The position numbers and the translations under genes were made by a program. From Hyaloraphidium curvatum (taxonomy: Eukaryota > Monoblepharomycota > Hyaloraphidiomycetes > Hyaloraphidiales > Hyaloraphidiaceae), in assembly GCA_025558095.1 (NCBI GenBank), contig JAIVFI010000031.1, positions 496,001-560,000 of the forward strand: DNA of 64,000 nucleotides. The letters run 5' to 3'. The notes beneath the pieces were generated by a model that worked only from the letters and a program-made list of their open reading frames with translations, ran no database searches and was not told where the DNA came from. The first letter of the stretch is position 1. Each line of letters begins with the position of its first letter. This document shows, one piece after another, positions 1 through 11,257 of this stretch.

Positions 1-2721
1 CCGGAGCCGCCGGTCTTGAAGAGGTTGTGGAAGGAGGAGTTGGAGTGCCAGAAGTGGAAGGCGTGCGGGGAGAGGTACGGCGAGAGCTGGGTTTCGAGGA
101 GGTGCAGGAACTCGGGGTGGTAACCCTCGCCGAAGATCTTCCAGAAGTCGGCGTAGGGGAGGGCGGAGATGCCGGCGAGCTTGAGCTCGAGCATGTTGTT
201 CTGGCACGGGTTCATGTCGACACAGTGCACCCTTCGAAAAGCACAGCGTGAGCGAACAATCGACGGCCCGAGATGCAAACGGCCCACCTCGCAACACCCT
301 CAAGCACGTACTCGAGCGCGTTGCAGCCGCCCGAGGTGATGACCATCATCCTGTCGTCGGGCCTGAGCTCCATGACCCGCAGGTCCTCCCTGGGATCTTC
401 CCAGGCGAAGGCGTAAATGTAGGTCGAGAAGGACGGGATGCACGAGGGGTCGAAGGGCATGCGCCACTTGACGCCCTGCCCGTGGACGTGGTTCGCCGAC
501 ACGAGACCCAGGTCCAGGTGCGGCACCTCGTCCTCGCCCTCCTCGTCGTCGTCGTACAGGGTGGCGGCGAGCCGGGGCGAGTCGGCGGCGATGCTGGCCG
601 TGTCGAAGTCGCCCGAGTTGGTGACGAGCATCTCGACGGCCCCGGATCCCTCCACGTCCACCTTCTCGGTGCCGCTGGCGGCGACCGTGGCGGCGGTGTA
701 CTCGAGCTGGGCCAGGGTGATCTCCTCGTCGCTCATGGAGCGGGCGGGGGCGGGTCGGGTGGGGGTGCCTTCGGGGGCGTCGAGGTGGAAGTCGAGCACG
801 CCGTCGCGGCGGGCGCCGATCCAGACGTAGTAGGGGATGCGGACGACTGGAGAGGGCGGAACAAGGTCACGATCCCAATCCCGCCAGCGTCCGAACGAGC
901 ATCCACCCACCGGGCTTGATGAACTTGTTGATGGCGTTCAGGCTCTTGATGGTCGCGAACTTGTGCTCCAGGTACTCGCGGCGGTAAGGGTGCAGGTACA
1001 CGTTGTCCGCGTCGAACCACATCTGCCAGAACCAGCGCGAGAACCACGAGAGCTGGCGCGTGGGGTCGTGCACGGGCGCGCGCTTGGGGGAGGAGTAGAA
1101 GTCGGCGACGCCGACGATGCCGGTGGAGCTCAGGACGTCCGAGAGGCGGTCGACGACGGGGTAGATGTTCTCCATCATCGAAACTGCGCGCGACCATTGT
1201 CAATGGGTGCGATCAGGGGCTGCATGCCTGTGCGAGACACCCACGCGAGTAGCTCATGGTGACCAGCGCGACATCGACGCCCTCCGGCCCGCCGTCCTCC
1301 TTGGGGATAGCGAACTTGGCCGCGTCCATGCAGAGCACCCGGACGTTGTCCCAGCCGAGGCGGCGGAAGCGCTGCTTAGCGATCTCGCACAGGGAGGGGG
1401 TGATGTCGACCATGTAGACGACGTCAAAGTTGGAGACGGGGTAGAACTCGTTCATGATCTCGACATTCTCGCCCGTGCTGTTGGAGAGTTGTCAGTTGGA
1501 ATTGATTCGGTGGCGCGGTCCTGTGACCTACCCGCCACCGATCTCGAGCCAGACGATCTTCTTTGGTCCCGACGGGGAAATGCCGTTGCCGGTGACGGGC
1601 AGACGAGGGCTCGCCGGAGGCGTCTGGATGGCCTTGCCCACATCCCCGTTCATGGCCGGTGGCTTGGCCGCCTCGGCCGCCCGGACGACCGGCGACCTCG
1701 ATCCGCCTTGGACGACGGGCGCGTTGCGCTGCCGCATGATGAACTCGGCGAGCGACGCCGGCGACTCGCCGGCGCCCTTGACGGGGTAGTGCTGCCTCAG
1801 CTGCGCGGCGCAGAGCTTGAGCATGGTCGTACGGCCGCGGAGAAGGCGCTTGCGGGTGATGTCGTAGACGCCTGGGGTCGGAAAGGGCGGGGATCAGGTT
1901 CGGCGACGGTGACCGAAGAGTGGCCGCTACGAACCGGCCTGGCCGGCGTAGAACTCCTCGAGGCGATCTTGGTGCTCCTCGTTCCTGCTCTTCTTGCCGG
2001 CAACCATTTTCCACACGGGCTTGACGAAGCAGTTGTACGCGAACACGAGCCCAGGCCGGACGCCCTTGTACGTCATCTTGAGCCCGGCGCCCAGGAACGC
2101 CAGGGTGAGCACAACGGCAATCAGCGCCATCGGAGACACTTGGGGCAGGCGGGCGCCCGGAGAGAACAGGTAGGGGTACAGGTAGGCGGCCATGACGGCG
2201 AAGCAGAGTGCCGCGAGGGAGTAGAACGTGATCCTGCGGCGGGAGGGGGATCGGGGGGTCAGAGCCCGTCGGAAACCGCGCAATCGGGGCCGATCATGGG
2301 CGGAAAGCCAAGTCGAATGACTTGGAGGGCACCTACGAGGCCCCAGCACGAAGCCGACGGGTGTGGCGCCCGGGGACGGGAGCCCCAGCACTTCCCCCTC
2401 CCATCCCCCATACCGCCATCGCGCCTGATGGCCGGCACCGACTCAGCCGCCCGCTACGCACCTCCAAATCCACTCGGCGACCTCGTCCTTGCCGTCCTTG
2501 ACCATCTTCTTCTTGCGGTCCCACGCGCGGCGGCCCTTCTCGGGGATGCCCTGCGTGGCCTTTGCGCGCAGGCCGTTGAGGCTCGCGGCACTCGTTGTAC
2601 GCGCGAGCGAGGGCTTCAGCGGCGGCGACGGTGTGCGCGAGGCCTTGAGCTCGGGCGACGCGCCGTTCGCGCGTTTTTCTGCGGGAGGCCCCGGCACCGG
2701 CGCGGCGATTGGCGCGCTCAT
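1..2721 (-). CDS. BTA1: Betaine lipid synthase Bta1 (3' end beyond the window)
   Basis: Bifunctional enzyme expected to make the betaine lipid DGTS: a BtaA-like domain attaches the 3-amino-3-carboxypropyl group of SAM to diacylglycerol, and a BtaB-like domain N-trimethylates it. Exons, 5' to 3': 2721-2462, 2233-1935, 1871-1532, 1477-1245, 1183-911, 846-288, 231-1. Two hydrophobic segments lie near residues 90-110 and 121-138. They are followed by [12 protein letters not shown], then the SAM-binding motif WLEIGGGTGENVEI, which is completed across the intron at 1478-1531, then MVDITPSL and VTMSYSLSMM. The C-terminal half carries the BtaA signature [12 protein letters not shown]...[14 protein letters not shown]. 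Domain order (BtaB then BtaA) matches fungal and algal fusions. The start chosen is the first ATG before the basic, disordered N-terminus. The 228-base first intron (2234-2461) is longer than usual here. Confidence 0.9.
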
Positions 2722-3358
2722 CGCGGCGGCGGGGGCGCGGCGGGGGGCGGGCGGGCCGGGCTGAATGCGGCGCGTTCGCGCTGCCGGGTCTCCCGGTGTT
2801 GGTGACGGGTTGCCGAGCGCGTCAAGAGGTTTTGGGGACGGGATGCGGATTACCTCAGCGGGCGGGCTGGTTCTCCCACGAGGTGCCAACGCTCCGACCA
2901 CGATGAGAATCAGAGTCCAAGTTCCCGTGGACGCGTCGCACACCTTTCCAGCTGGGGATGCACAACGAAGGAACCACCGCATGCCTGGCACGTCGCATGG
3001 GTCGTTGCTCGTGGTGTACCTTCTGGCGCCCCCGGCACGTGACGCTCCCCCTCCGTGCCGGCGTTCCCACCATTCCCTGACATCAGCGCCCATAAGCATG
3101 GGAATGGGCATATTTTCCGGCCCTCTCGATATACACCGACAGCTGGACGCGCACGGGATCGACTGCGGGTCATGACGGGCGGCGATGGCCGGACCTCTGA
3201 CTACCTCAGCACCGCTATCGAACCTGGCATGCGGCTCAAGCAGTGAACACGATATCTACTCAAAGATCGCCGGCATTCTATCCGCGCTTTAAACCGGACC
3301 GAGCCCAAAGCTTCCAAAGTCAAAACTGCGCCCCAGGTCCCGAAGATGTGATCGCCGT
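2722..3358. other. Intergenic: BTA1 upstream region and ABCG 3' flank
   Basis: Both neighbours are on the minus strand, so this holds the BTA1 promoter/leader and the terminator region of the next gene. Several reading frames stay open, as is usual in GC-rich DNA, but none has a recognisable product or splice logic. I see no RNA gene or repeat. Confidence 0.5.
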
Positions 3359-6300
3359 TCAGCGCTTGCGGTAGTTGCGCGAGAACATGAGGCCGGTCTG
3401 GATGGATACGATCAGCTGGACGCCGGGAGGAAGGAACAGCGGTTCCGAAGCCCACCAGCGACATGAGCGCGAAGAAGACGAAGAGGGCCATGTTCTGCGA
3501 AGGCCGGCGGTCAGGAACCGAAGTCAGCGCGGCTCGAGGCGGGAACTCACGACACCGTAGGCGACGTTGGTGGCGGCCGGGTTCTCGGGCGACACGTCCC
3601 TGTACTTGAGGATGAAGTCCCTGCCCTGGCCGACCGGGCAGTAGTACCCCGGCGGGAACAGGCTTGGGTCGGTGGCGAGCTCGTTGGACACCGTCGACGC
3701 GTTCTGGTACATGGGGAACGCGGCCATGGCGGCGCCGTACTGCGAGGGGTCGGTGAAGTTGGAGGGGCTCGAGGAGATGTTGGCGATCTGGCCCGCGAGG
3801 GCGCCATTGCCGGCAATCAGGGCCTCGCGGACCGCGCCGGCCGAGGCGTCGGTGCCGGCCGAGAAGGCGTTGGAGGACATGATGCGCACGCCCTCCCAGA
3901 AGGCCGAGACCTGCACCGCGTTGCCGGGGTTGCCGACGAAGGTCTTGTTGACGCTGCCGACGAAGCCGTTCGCGACGGGGCCCGCGAAGACGGCGGAGGG
4001 GATGAGCGGACACTGCATGATGTCTGCGATCGGAAGACGAGGTCAAGGAAAGTCATGCATTCGCCCGCGACGTTCGGCTCACAGTTTTCCATGATCTGCC
4101 AAATCTGCGGACGAAGAATAGAGATGAGTCAAACCCTCCCGGCACGCCGCTTCGTGAACTACCCACCACGAACTGCAGGGTCCAGCGCCAGTAGTTGATG
4201 TCCGCGATCCACCTGAGCCCCGGCGAGAGGGTGCCGAGGGCCGCCTGCGTCCCGGAGAAGGCGTAGAAGATGAGGCCGGCGGCCCAGAGGGCCGTGTAGG
4301 TCTGCACGAGGCTCTTGGACCACGCCGACCACGCCTGCGACACGGCGGTCGCGAGCCACATCTGGACGAGCATCATGGGGTAGATCTTGCCGAAGTCGCC
4401 GGTCGCGAAGCCCGCCATGAAGTAGATGATTATGATCTGGATGGTGGTGATGACGACGTTGAACAATCCTCTGCAGAGAGGAGGGAGCGGGTCAGAAGGA
4501 ACGGAGGCACCGATCACGCCACGTCCCACTCGATGATGAGGTAGGTGAGCCAGAAGGGCACCGTGCCGTAGAACGCCGTGTCGAGCTCCTGCAGGTACAG
4601 CTCGCGGTCCTCGAGGAACTGCGGCACGGCGGCGACGGCGACGAAGATGGGAAGGAAACCGAAGGTCGACGTCACCGACAGGCGGTTGCGGATTCCCTGC
4701 ACGTCGTTTTGCAGCTGGATGGGCGAGCCAGGTGAGCGACGAGCATTCGATGAGGCGGCAAGAAGCTCACGTTGTAGAACAGGCCGCCAAAGAGCAGACC
4801 GAGGGCCGTGAACATGAAGAGCCTGCCCCACGAGGTCGACGGGTTGCGCCAGTAGCGCAGCAGGCAGCGGTGGCCGACGAGGGCGATCTGGTTGTACCAC
4901 GGCCGCTCGACGATGTACCTGGAGTAACGCACGGATCCGTACTGCTGCGCCCTGAGCCGGTGGATCTCGTCCATGTTGGCGGCGGCGAGCGGCGAGCGGT
5001 CGTAGTACTGTGAGGCGGCGAGGGCGTTGGCGGAGATGACATCGACTGCAAATCAAATGCGAGTGTCAGAAGAGCGGGCGCGGATCAGGAGGCAAGCGAC
5101 CCACGGTAGTGTTCAATCGGGTTCTGCAGCCTCGGCGTCGGGTAGCCCATCGTCGTAAAGTACGACTCGGCGGCGGCGACGGGTCCAAAATAGCAGGTCC
5201 GACCCTCGCAGATGAGCAGCGTGTTGTCGAAGAGCCTGAAGACCGACTCGGCAGGCTGGTGGATCACGATGACCTGTAGGAACATCGAGGTGAATAAGGT
5301 GACGGAGATGCTTCCGTGCAGCGCAGACGACTCACGACGCAGACGTTCTCCGCTTTGACGTACTTGAGCACGAGCTCCATGGTAAAGCGAGCTCCGAAGT
5401 CGTCGAGACCGCTGCAGGCAAGGCCGCGGTGAGCGAGTTCCGTTCGAGACCGTGGTCAAGTATGAACGCACGAAGTCGGCTCGTCCAAGAACAGCATCTT
5501 GGGCCGGGCAATCATCTCGGTGGCGACCTCGGTGCGCTTCTTCTCGCCGGAGGAGACACCGCGAATGAGCTCGTCGCCGACGGGCGTGTTCTGGGCGTTG
5601 GTGAGCTTGAGGCCGGCGATGACGTCGTCGACGCGGGCGATGCGCTCCTCCTTGGTCGAATGTCTCGGCATGCGGCACTCGGCGGCGAACATGAGCGTCT
5701 CGCGCACGGTCATGGTCGGGATGTGGGCCATCATGGTGGTGATCTGGCCCAGGCGGCGCTTGAAGAAGATGTCGGGCTTCTGGCCGTTGACGAGGATCTC
5801 GCCGGTGACATCGCCGAGGGACTTGCGCTGCGACAGGATATCTGGCAGGCGGCGGCGGCGGTAAGCATGCGAGAACGCGAAATGCGAGAAGAGGAGTGGG
5901 ACGCCGGCACCATTCGACGTTCCCATGCCTTCGAGCTCCTCGCAGCCGTTCAGGGCTTTCGCCATCGCCCGCTGCAGCAACTCCCGCATCGTGCCGCCAA
6001 GATGTGCGGACGCGCCCCTCCGGCCGGATCCCGAGCCGGCGATGCCGCGGCCCTCGAATGCTCACCGAGCAGCGTGGTTTTGCCGGCGCCCGACGGGCCG
6101 ATGATGGCGAGCGACTCGCCGGGCCGTGCGAAGCCGGTCGAATCGATGAGCGAGTGCACGACCTTCTTGGTGCCGAACAGGCCGCTGGACTTGAGGCGAC
6201 AGTTCACGTCCGTCCATGTGACCTGAGGGGAGCAGGAAGGCTCGGAGCCGCCGCGGAAATAGCTGCGTGCCGAGCTCACGGTGTAGCCCTGGTGCTCGTC

Positions 6301-6360
6301 GGCCATCGCCTCGGCGGAGTAGCGCGCTTCGGCCGCAGCCTGTGCCTTGGCGTCGGTCAT
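3359..6360 (-). CDS. ABCG (WHITE-type) half-transporter
   Basis: Membrane ATPase with nucleotide-binding domain (NBD) then transmembrane domain (TMD), expected to dimerise; substrate unknown. Eleven exons: 6360-6066, 5841-5472, 5411-5336, 5273-5105, 5045-4771, 4714-4518, 4470-4167, 4104-4083, 4023-3551, 3494-3456, 3415-3359; coding length 2277 bases, 758 residues. Walker A GPSGAGKT is at residues 88-95. The signature is VSSGEKKRT, Walker B is MLFLDEPTS (continued as GLD across an intron) and the switch is VIHQP. The TMD follows (GLLFGGLFYN, LFNVVITTIQIIIIYFMAGF), then a large extracellular loop with NxS/T sites before the last helix and the basic end SRNYRKR. The 22-base exon at 4083-4104 and the 40-base intron at 3416-3455 are required to keep frame. 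It is divergent from a second ABCG gene. Confidence 0.9.
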
Positions 6361-6628
6361 CTTTGGCGGTCTGCTCAACTGCTTCCGCGCTTCGTGGACT
6401 GCGTCTGGTGCTTCTTTGGCTGTTTCCGTGGCGAGCGGCGAAAGCACGGCGCTTTTCCTGCTCAGGATGGGGTGTGCGGAAATGGCTTCTTTTCCGCGAG
6501 TGAATCGAAGCGGGGGGTGCTGACGTGGCCCTTTGCCACGTACCCCCATCCCGGTTGCGGAATCCGGCCCGCAAAACCGGCAGACTCCGCTCCAAACCGC
6601 ACCGCCTGCTCGGAAACAACCCGTCGCA
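6361..6628. promoter_or_regulatory. Shared divergent promoter of two ABCG genes
   Basis: 268 bases separate the two ATGs (6360 on minus, 6629 on plus). The segment must hold both leaders and both promoters. It contains short T-rich stretches but no motif I can name. Confidence 0.6.
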
Positions 6629-9463
6629 ATGGAGGCCAAGCCGCAGTCGGGCGAGATCGCCACGGGCGAGACGTCCATCGTCCTCCCCAAGGCCGGCGAG
6701 AAGATCTCCCGGCTCGAGTCCTGGGCCGTCACGGACCCGAACCAGTTGAACCCGGCCTTCTTCTCGTTCAAGGACATCAGTTGCGTGCTCAAATCCGATG
6801 GCAAGCCGAAGGTCCTGCTCGACATGGTCTCGGGCTACTGCAAGGTGCGCGACACCGTGCCGGCGCGGCGACACGCGTGACCGTGTCCCCCACCGCAGCC
6901 GGGCGAGACTCTGGCGATCATGGGGCCCTCGGGCGCCGGCAAGTCCACCCTGCTCGACATCCTGGCCTTCCGCAAGACCACCGGGAAATGGACCCAGGAC
7001 ATCCGGCTCAACGGCGCCCTTCTGTCCAAGCGCACCTTCGTCAAGGAGTCTGGCTACGTGACTTCGGACGACTTGCTCACTCCCGAGCTCACCTGCCGCG
7101 AAATGCTCAAGTTCGGTGCCGCGCTCCGCCTTCCGCGCAACTACAGCGAGGCTCAGCGCAACTCGCGGGTGCGTCTTGACGCCTCCGCATCTCCGGCTCA
7201 ACTGATCGTTATCTCGCAGATCAACGACGTGCTCGAAGTCATGCGCCTCGGCTACTGCGAGCACCGCAGGATCGGCGGCGCGCTGCAACGCGGCCTGTCC
7301 ACCGGCGAGCGCAAGCGCCTCAACGTCGCCATGGAGCTGCTCCCCGTCGCCTCGGTGCTCTTCCTCGACGAGCCCACGACCGGCCTCGACTCCAACACCG
7401 GCCGCGAGATCATCGCCAACGTCGTCGAGGTTACCCGCCTGCGCAAGCTCGCCTGCGTCGCCACGATCCACCAGCCGTCGTACACCATCCTGTCGCAGTT
7501 CGACTACCTGCTCGCGCTCGCCAAGGGCAAGCTCTGCTACTACGGCCGCATCGCCGACGCCATCCTGTACTTCGAGAACCTGGGAATCTCCATCGCGGGC
7601 AACCCTGGTAAGGATGCTGCTTTTCCCTTGCGGTCGCAGCATTCTGATTCGCTTCTGGACATCTCCAGCCGAGATCTACGCCACCGCCTTGGCCGCCGAG
7701 CCCGATCGTCTTGCGGATGCGTGGGAGAGCTCGCCCGAACGCACCATTCTTCAGAAGAAGGTCGAGGCGATCCACTCCGGCCAGGGCTCCATCAACGACG
7801 TCGTCGCCAAGGCCGACGAGACCCCGACCCTCTTGGACCGGCTCGGATTCTACCACCAGGCTCCCATTTGGACCCAGTTCTGGCAGCTTCTCTACAGGCA
7901 GATCCTCGTCTACCTCCGCAACCCGATCATGTCGACTTCGCGCTTCCTTGCCGCCATCTTTACCGCCCTCTTCTTCGGAGGCGCATTCTGGCAGCTCAAG
8001 CGCACGGCGTGTGGGTGTTCGATTGTTTTGATGCTCGCCTTTCCTCACCACGTTGCTTGCAGCCGGTTACGATGCCCGCTGCGCCGAGGCTTTTGCATTC
8101 AAGCTCATGGTTCCCGGCTACGGCTCCGCTGCCATCGCGTACTGGCTCGAGAAGCGCAAGCAGTACTACCACGAGGAGGCCGCCGGCTACTACCACCGTC
8201 TCGGCCATCTTCTGGTGATGTTCTTTGTCGAGTGGATCTTCTTGTCGGCCATCATGGTGAGTCGCTGTGCTTTTGTCGACCTGCCGCCAAGCCTGGCATG
8301 CTCACTTGATTGCCGCAGACCGTCGTCGCGGCCATCATGTTCCCCATGTCGGGCTGGGTTACCAGCAACATCGGCAGGTACATCGGCTACATGATCTGCG
8401 AAGCGTTCTCGTCGACGGGCTTGAATCTCGTGTGCGCGTACACCGCGGCCTCGATCCCGTACGCCAACGCTATGTTCACGCTGCACTACTTCTACGGCAT
8501 TCTCCTCGGCGGCTACTACATCACTGATGTCTTCCTGTTCACGCGTCATCAGTCGGTCAGGGCTTTCTGGCAGTGGTTCTCGTGAGTTTCATCTTCCCGC
8601 GGTCTTCTGGATCGCATGCCTAACCGCATGCATCGGCCGCAGGTACGACCGCCTGTGGTTCATTCCCACCATCCGCGACGAGCTCTACGGCTACCCGCTG
8701 ACTTGCACCGAGATCGAGAAGTTCCCGTTCGACATCACCGGCATATCGAACCGCGGCATCGGCGGTGCGGCCAAGAACCTCACGACGCAGGCCGTCGCTG
8801 CCAACCCCAGCCTCGTGGCGGCCATGAACTCGTTCGACATCTGGCAGAACGCCAACGCCGACGTCAACGCCACTGTGCTCTCGCTCTACCGGACCGCCAA
8901 CGCCTTCCAGGCTCTGCAAACCTCGCGCAACTTTGCTCAGGCTACTCAGCAGCCGGCCAACGTCGTCGACAGTCTCAACACCCAGGTTGCTGCTGCGCGG
9001 ACCGCCTTTGCTTCGGCCGTCGGCCTGCCGCCCACCAGCGACGCCGTTTCGACCGCTCTCAACCAGACCATCAGGGCCGCCAGCATGTTCGGCTTCTCCA
9101 ACTACCTGGTCGCCAACCCGCTGCCGTCGGTGCTGACCTGCTTCTACGCGGATGGGGAGGCCTACATCGAGAACGCGCTGGCCTTGTGAGTGACTTTCGC
9201 TGTTCGCAAGCCGGAGTTGGTACTGATCGGTTTCGGCAGGGAATGGGTCTTCCGGAACCCGCAGGGAGCGATTTCCGGTTATGGCATCGACCACTTCAAC
9301 ACGACGTCGACTGGCTTCTACCTCGCTGGTGAGAAGCCGCGTTCGGCCTTCGATCGGGGCAGGTTCTCATTCGTCCAACCCCGCAGTCGCCTTCATCACC
9401 GGCATCGGCTGGACGATCGTCGCTTACTTCGCACTTTGGTTCTGCAACTTCAGGCAGAAGTAG
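6629..9463 (+). CDS. ABCG (WHITE-type) half-transporter
   Basis: NBD-TMD half-transporter, substrate unknown. Nine exons: 6629-6844, 6899-7168, 7220-7607, 7669-8010, 8063-8256, 8319-8581, 8643-9185, 9240-9328, 9387-9463; 2382 coding bases, 793 residues. Walker A GPSGAGKS is at residues 81-88. The signature is LSTGERKRL, Walker B is VLFLDEPTTGLD and the switch is TIHQPS. The TMD includes FLAAIFTALFFGGAFWQ and YGILLGGYYITDVFLF. A long extracellular loop (YDRLWFIPTIRDELYGYPLT to EWVFRNPQG) has several Asn-X-Ser/Thr sites and precedes the last helix VAFITGIGWTIVAYFALWF. The protein diverges clearly from the minus-strand partner, so the pair is not a recent duplication even though the domain plan and the large last loop agree. 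Confidence 0.9.
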
Positions 9464-9910
9464 ACGGCGACCGTTGGGAGGAACGGCAACTTCAGGTAAG
9501 GCTTGGTGGTGCATGGATTTCGGCGCATTACTGATGTTATCCTCCGGCAGGCAGTAGAGGGAGATCTTGGGTATCTTTGCAGCGTTGGAGTCTCTTCGCA
9601 ATAGAACGCGGTTTTGGCAAAGTGCGCAAAGAGGAAGAGGACGATCGGGGGGATCTTGAGCTTTGAGCAGCGCGTCAGCAGCCTCGGGCCAAGGGGGAGC
9701 GAGGGACTCCTCGTCCCCCAAGCCGAATCCCACGCCGGACGCGTGGACACTCGCTATCGTCGCAGCACATCGTGCTTGGCGCGTCCTGACTTGAGGGCAA
9801 GACGCTTGCTGGTCTGGAAAGACGGAAGGACGTGCCTGGTTGCGCGAGGGCCACGCCAGCTTCCTTGCACCTTCATTCATGGGGCCGGCCAGAACATCTG
9901 TCATCTCGTC
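9464..9910. other. Intergenic between ABCG and glycosyltransferase-like gene
   Basis: An open frame extends upstream from the next gene to 9614, but it begins without an ATG and has no recognisable content. No other structure seen. Confidence 0.4.
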
Positions 9911-11188
9911 ATGCGTGCAGGAAAGAACTTGATTGTCTATGTCTTCGTGACCGGCGCTCTCGTTCTGTTCCTCGGGCGGTCGCAACCGGACCCGAGGTCT
10001 TCTCGAGACAACCATGGGGTCCATGAAACGACTACGGACCGCGCTGCTCCGCCTCAAATGCAGTCTGCTGCATCCGTGGTGGTCGAAAGGGACGACGCCG
10101 ACGCCTCTGGTATTCCCGAAACGGCAACGGCGGGAAGCCCGAAGCTGTACGCGTTCTACAACGTCTTCGTGTCCGAGAGCCGTGGACCGTATCGGGACAT
10201 TGTCCAGGATCAGATGAATGTGCTCAACGCCTCCGGCACTCTGGCTCTTTTGGAGAGACTGTTCTACAACGTTGTGGGACCGGACGGGGCCAACTTCTTC
10301 GTTCCCGGCGGCCCGAAGGCAGAGCGAATGAGGTACATTCCGGAAGGGCAGGAAATTGACACTCTCGGAGACCTCTGGGACTTCTGTCGTGCCAACCCCG
10401 ACGCTCGAGCTCTCTACCTCCACAACAAGGGCTCCGCAAACCTCTACGGAGTCAATGAAAAGTTCAGGCGCGCGTTGGACTGCACCGTGCTAACGCCGCG
10501 CTGCATCTATCTCCTCGACAGCTACGACCTGTGCAGCATACGGCTTTCCGTAGTCCCGTACCTCCACGTGAGCGGCAATTTCTTCTGGACGACGTGCAAG
10601 CATGTTGCGCGGCTGGTGGATCCTCGGATCTTTCGAAATGCGTCGTTCAAGCTGGCCCACGACCAAGAGATGAAGGCGCATCGTATCGAATTGTGCGAGG
10701 ATTGGGCCACTGGCGTCGAACGCTATTGGGCCGAGGCATGGGTCACATCGCTGCCGGATTTCAAGGTTGCGGACTGCCTCAATGCCAGCGTTGCCGACAA
10801 TTACGTATTTGGCTTCCCCACGGACGCCATGTTGCGCAATATGCGGCCCACGTGCCCAAGCGTCCTGCCTGGGTGGGCCCAGCAAATGGAAACCCACCGG
10901 GAGCTTCTCTGGGGCATGCGATGCGGAAATGCATCGCTGATATCCGAGCCACGAGCCTACGGTGGGTACGGCTTTCGAAGGCCCCAGCAATTCGGGATCT
11001 GCGACAGCCTTACGGTGATCAACGCCAAGACGCGGATTCTGTACGGCGCTGACCACTCACTGGCAATTCGCGCGCGTGCGTTGTATGGCGAAGCATGGCC
11101 TCCTCGACGTCCTTTAAGCGCTGCCAAAGAACTCGAGTCGTTCGGGTTGAAAAAAGGGGCCTTGGAGGTGTTGCGGAGATCAGGCTGA
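9911..11188 (+). CDS. Probable type II membrane glycosyltransferase
   Basis: Single exon, 425 residues. The chosen ATG puts a short basic stretch (MRAGKN) before one hydrophobic segment (LIVYVFVTGALVLFL), a Golgi-type signal anchor; a proline/serine stem of about 50 residues follows. The luminal part begins KLYAFYNVFVSESRGPYRDI and contains ALYLHNKGSA and HVSGNFFWTTC. These resemble the HxKG and SGNFWW blocks of an uncharacterised glycosyltransferase-like family, recalled from memory and not checked. Several Cys residues and Asn-X-Ser/Thr sites fit a secretory protein. An alternative start further 5' would bury the anchor, so I reject it. Donor and acceptor sugars are unknown. Confidence 0.6.
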   Translation: MRAGKNLIVYVFVTGALVLFLGRSQPDPRSSRDNHGVHETTTDRAAPPQMQSAASVVVERDDADASGIPETATAGSPKLYAFYNVFVSESRGPYRDIVQDQMNVLNASGTLALLERLFYNVVGPDGANFFVPGGPKAERMRYIPEGQEIDTLGDLWDFCRANPDARALYLHNKGSANLYGVNEKFRRALDCTVLTPRCIYLLDSYDLCSIRLSVVPYLHVSGNFFWTTCKHVARLVDPRIFRNASFKLAHDQEMKAHRIELCEDWATGVERYWAEAWVTSLPDFKVADCLNASVADNYVFGFPTDAMLRNMRPTCPSVLPGWAQQMETHRELLWGMRCGNASLISEPRAYGGYGFRRPQQFGICDSLTVINAKTRILYGADHSLAIRARALYGEAWPPRRPLSAAKELESFGLKKGALEVLRRSG

Positions 11189-11257
11189 GGCCCAGCCGCC
11201 GGGGGGGCTTCTTGACCGGTGACGGTGTAACCTCCAACACCTCACGACCGCGACGAA

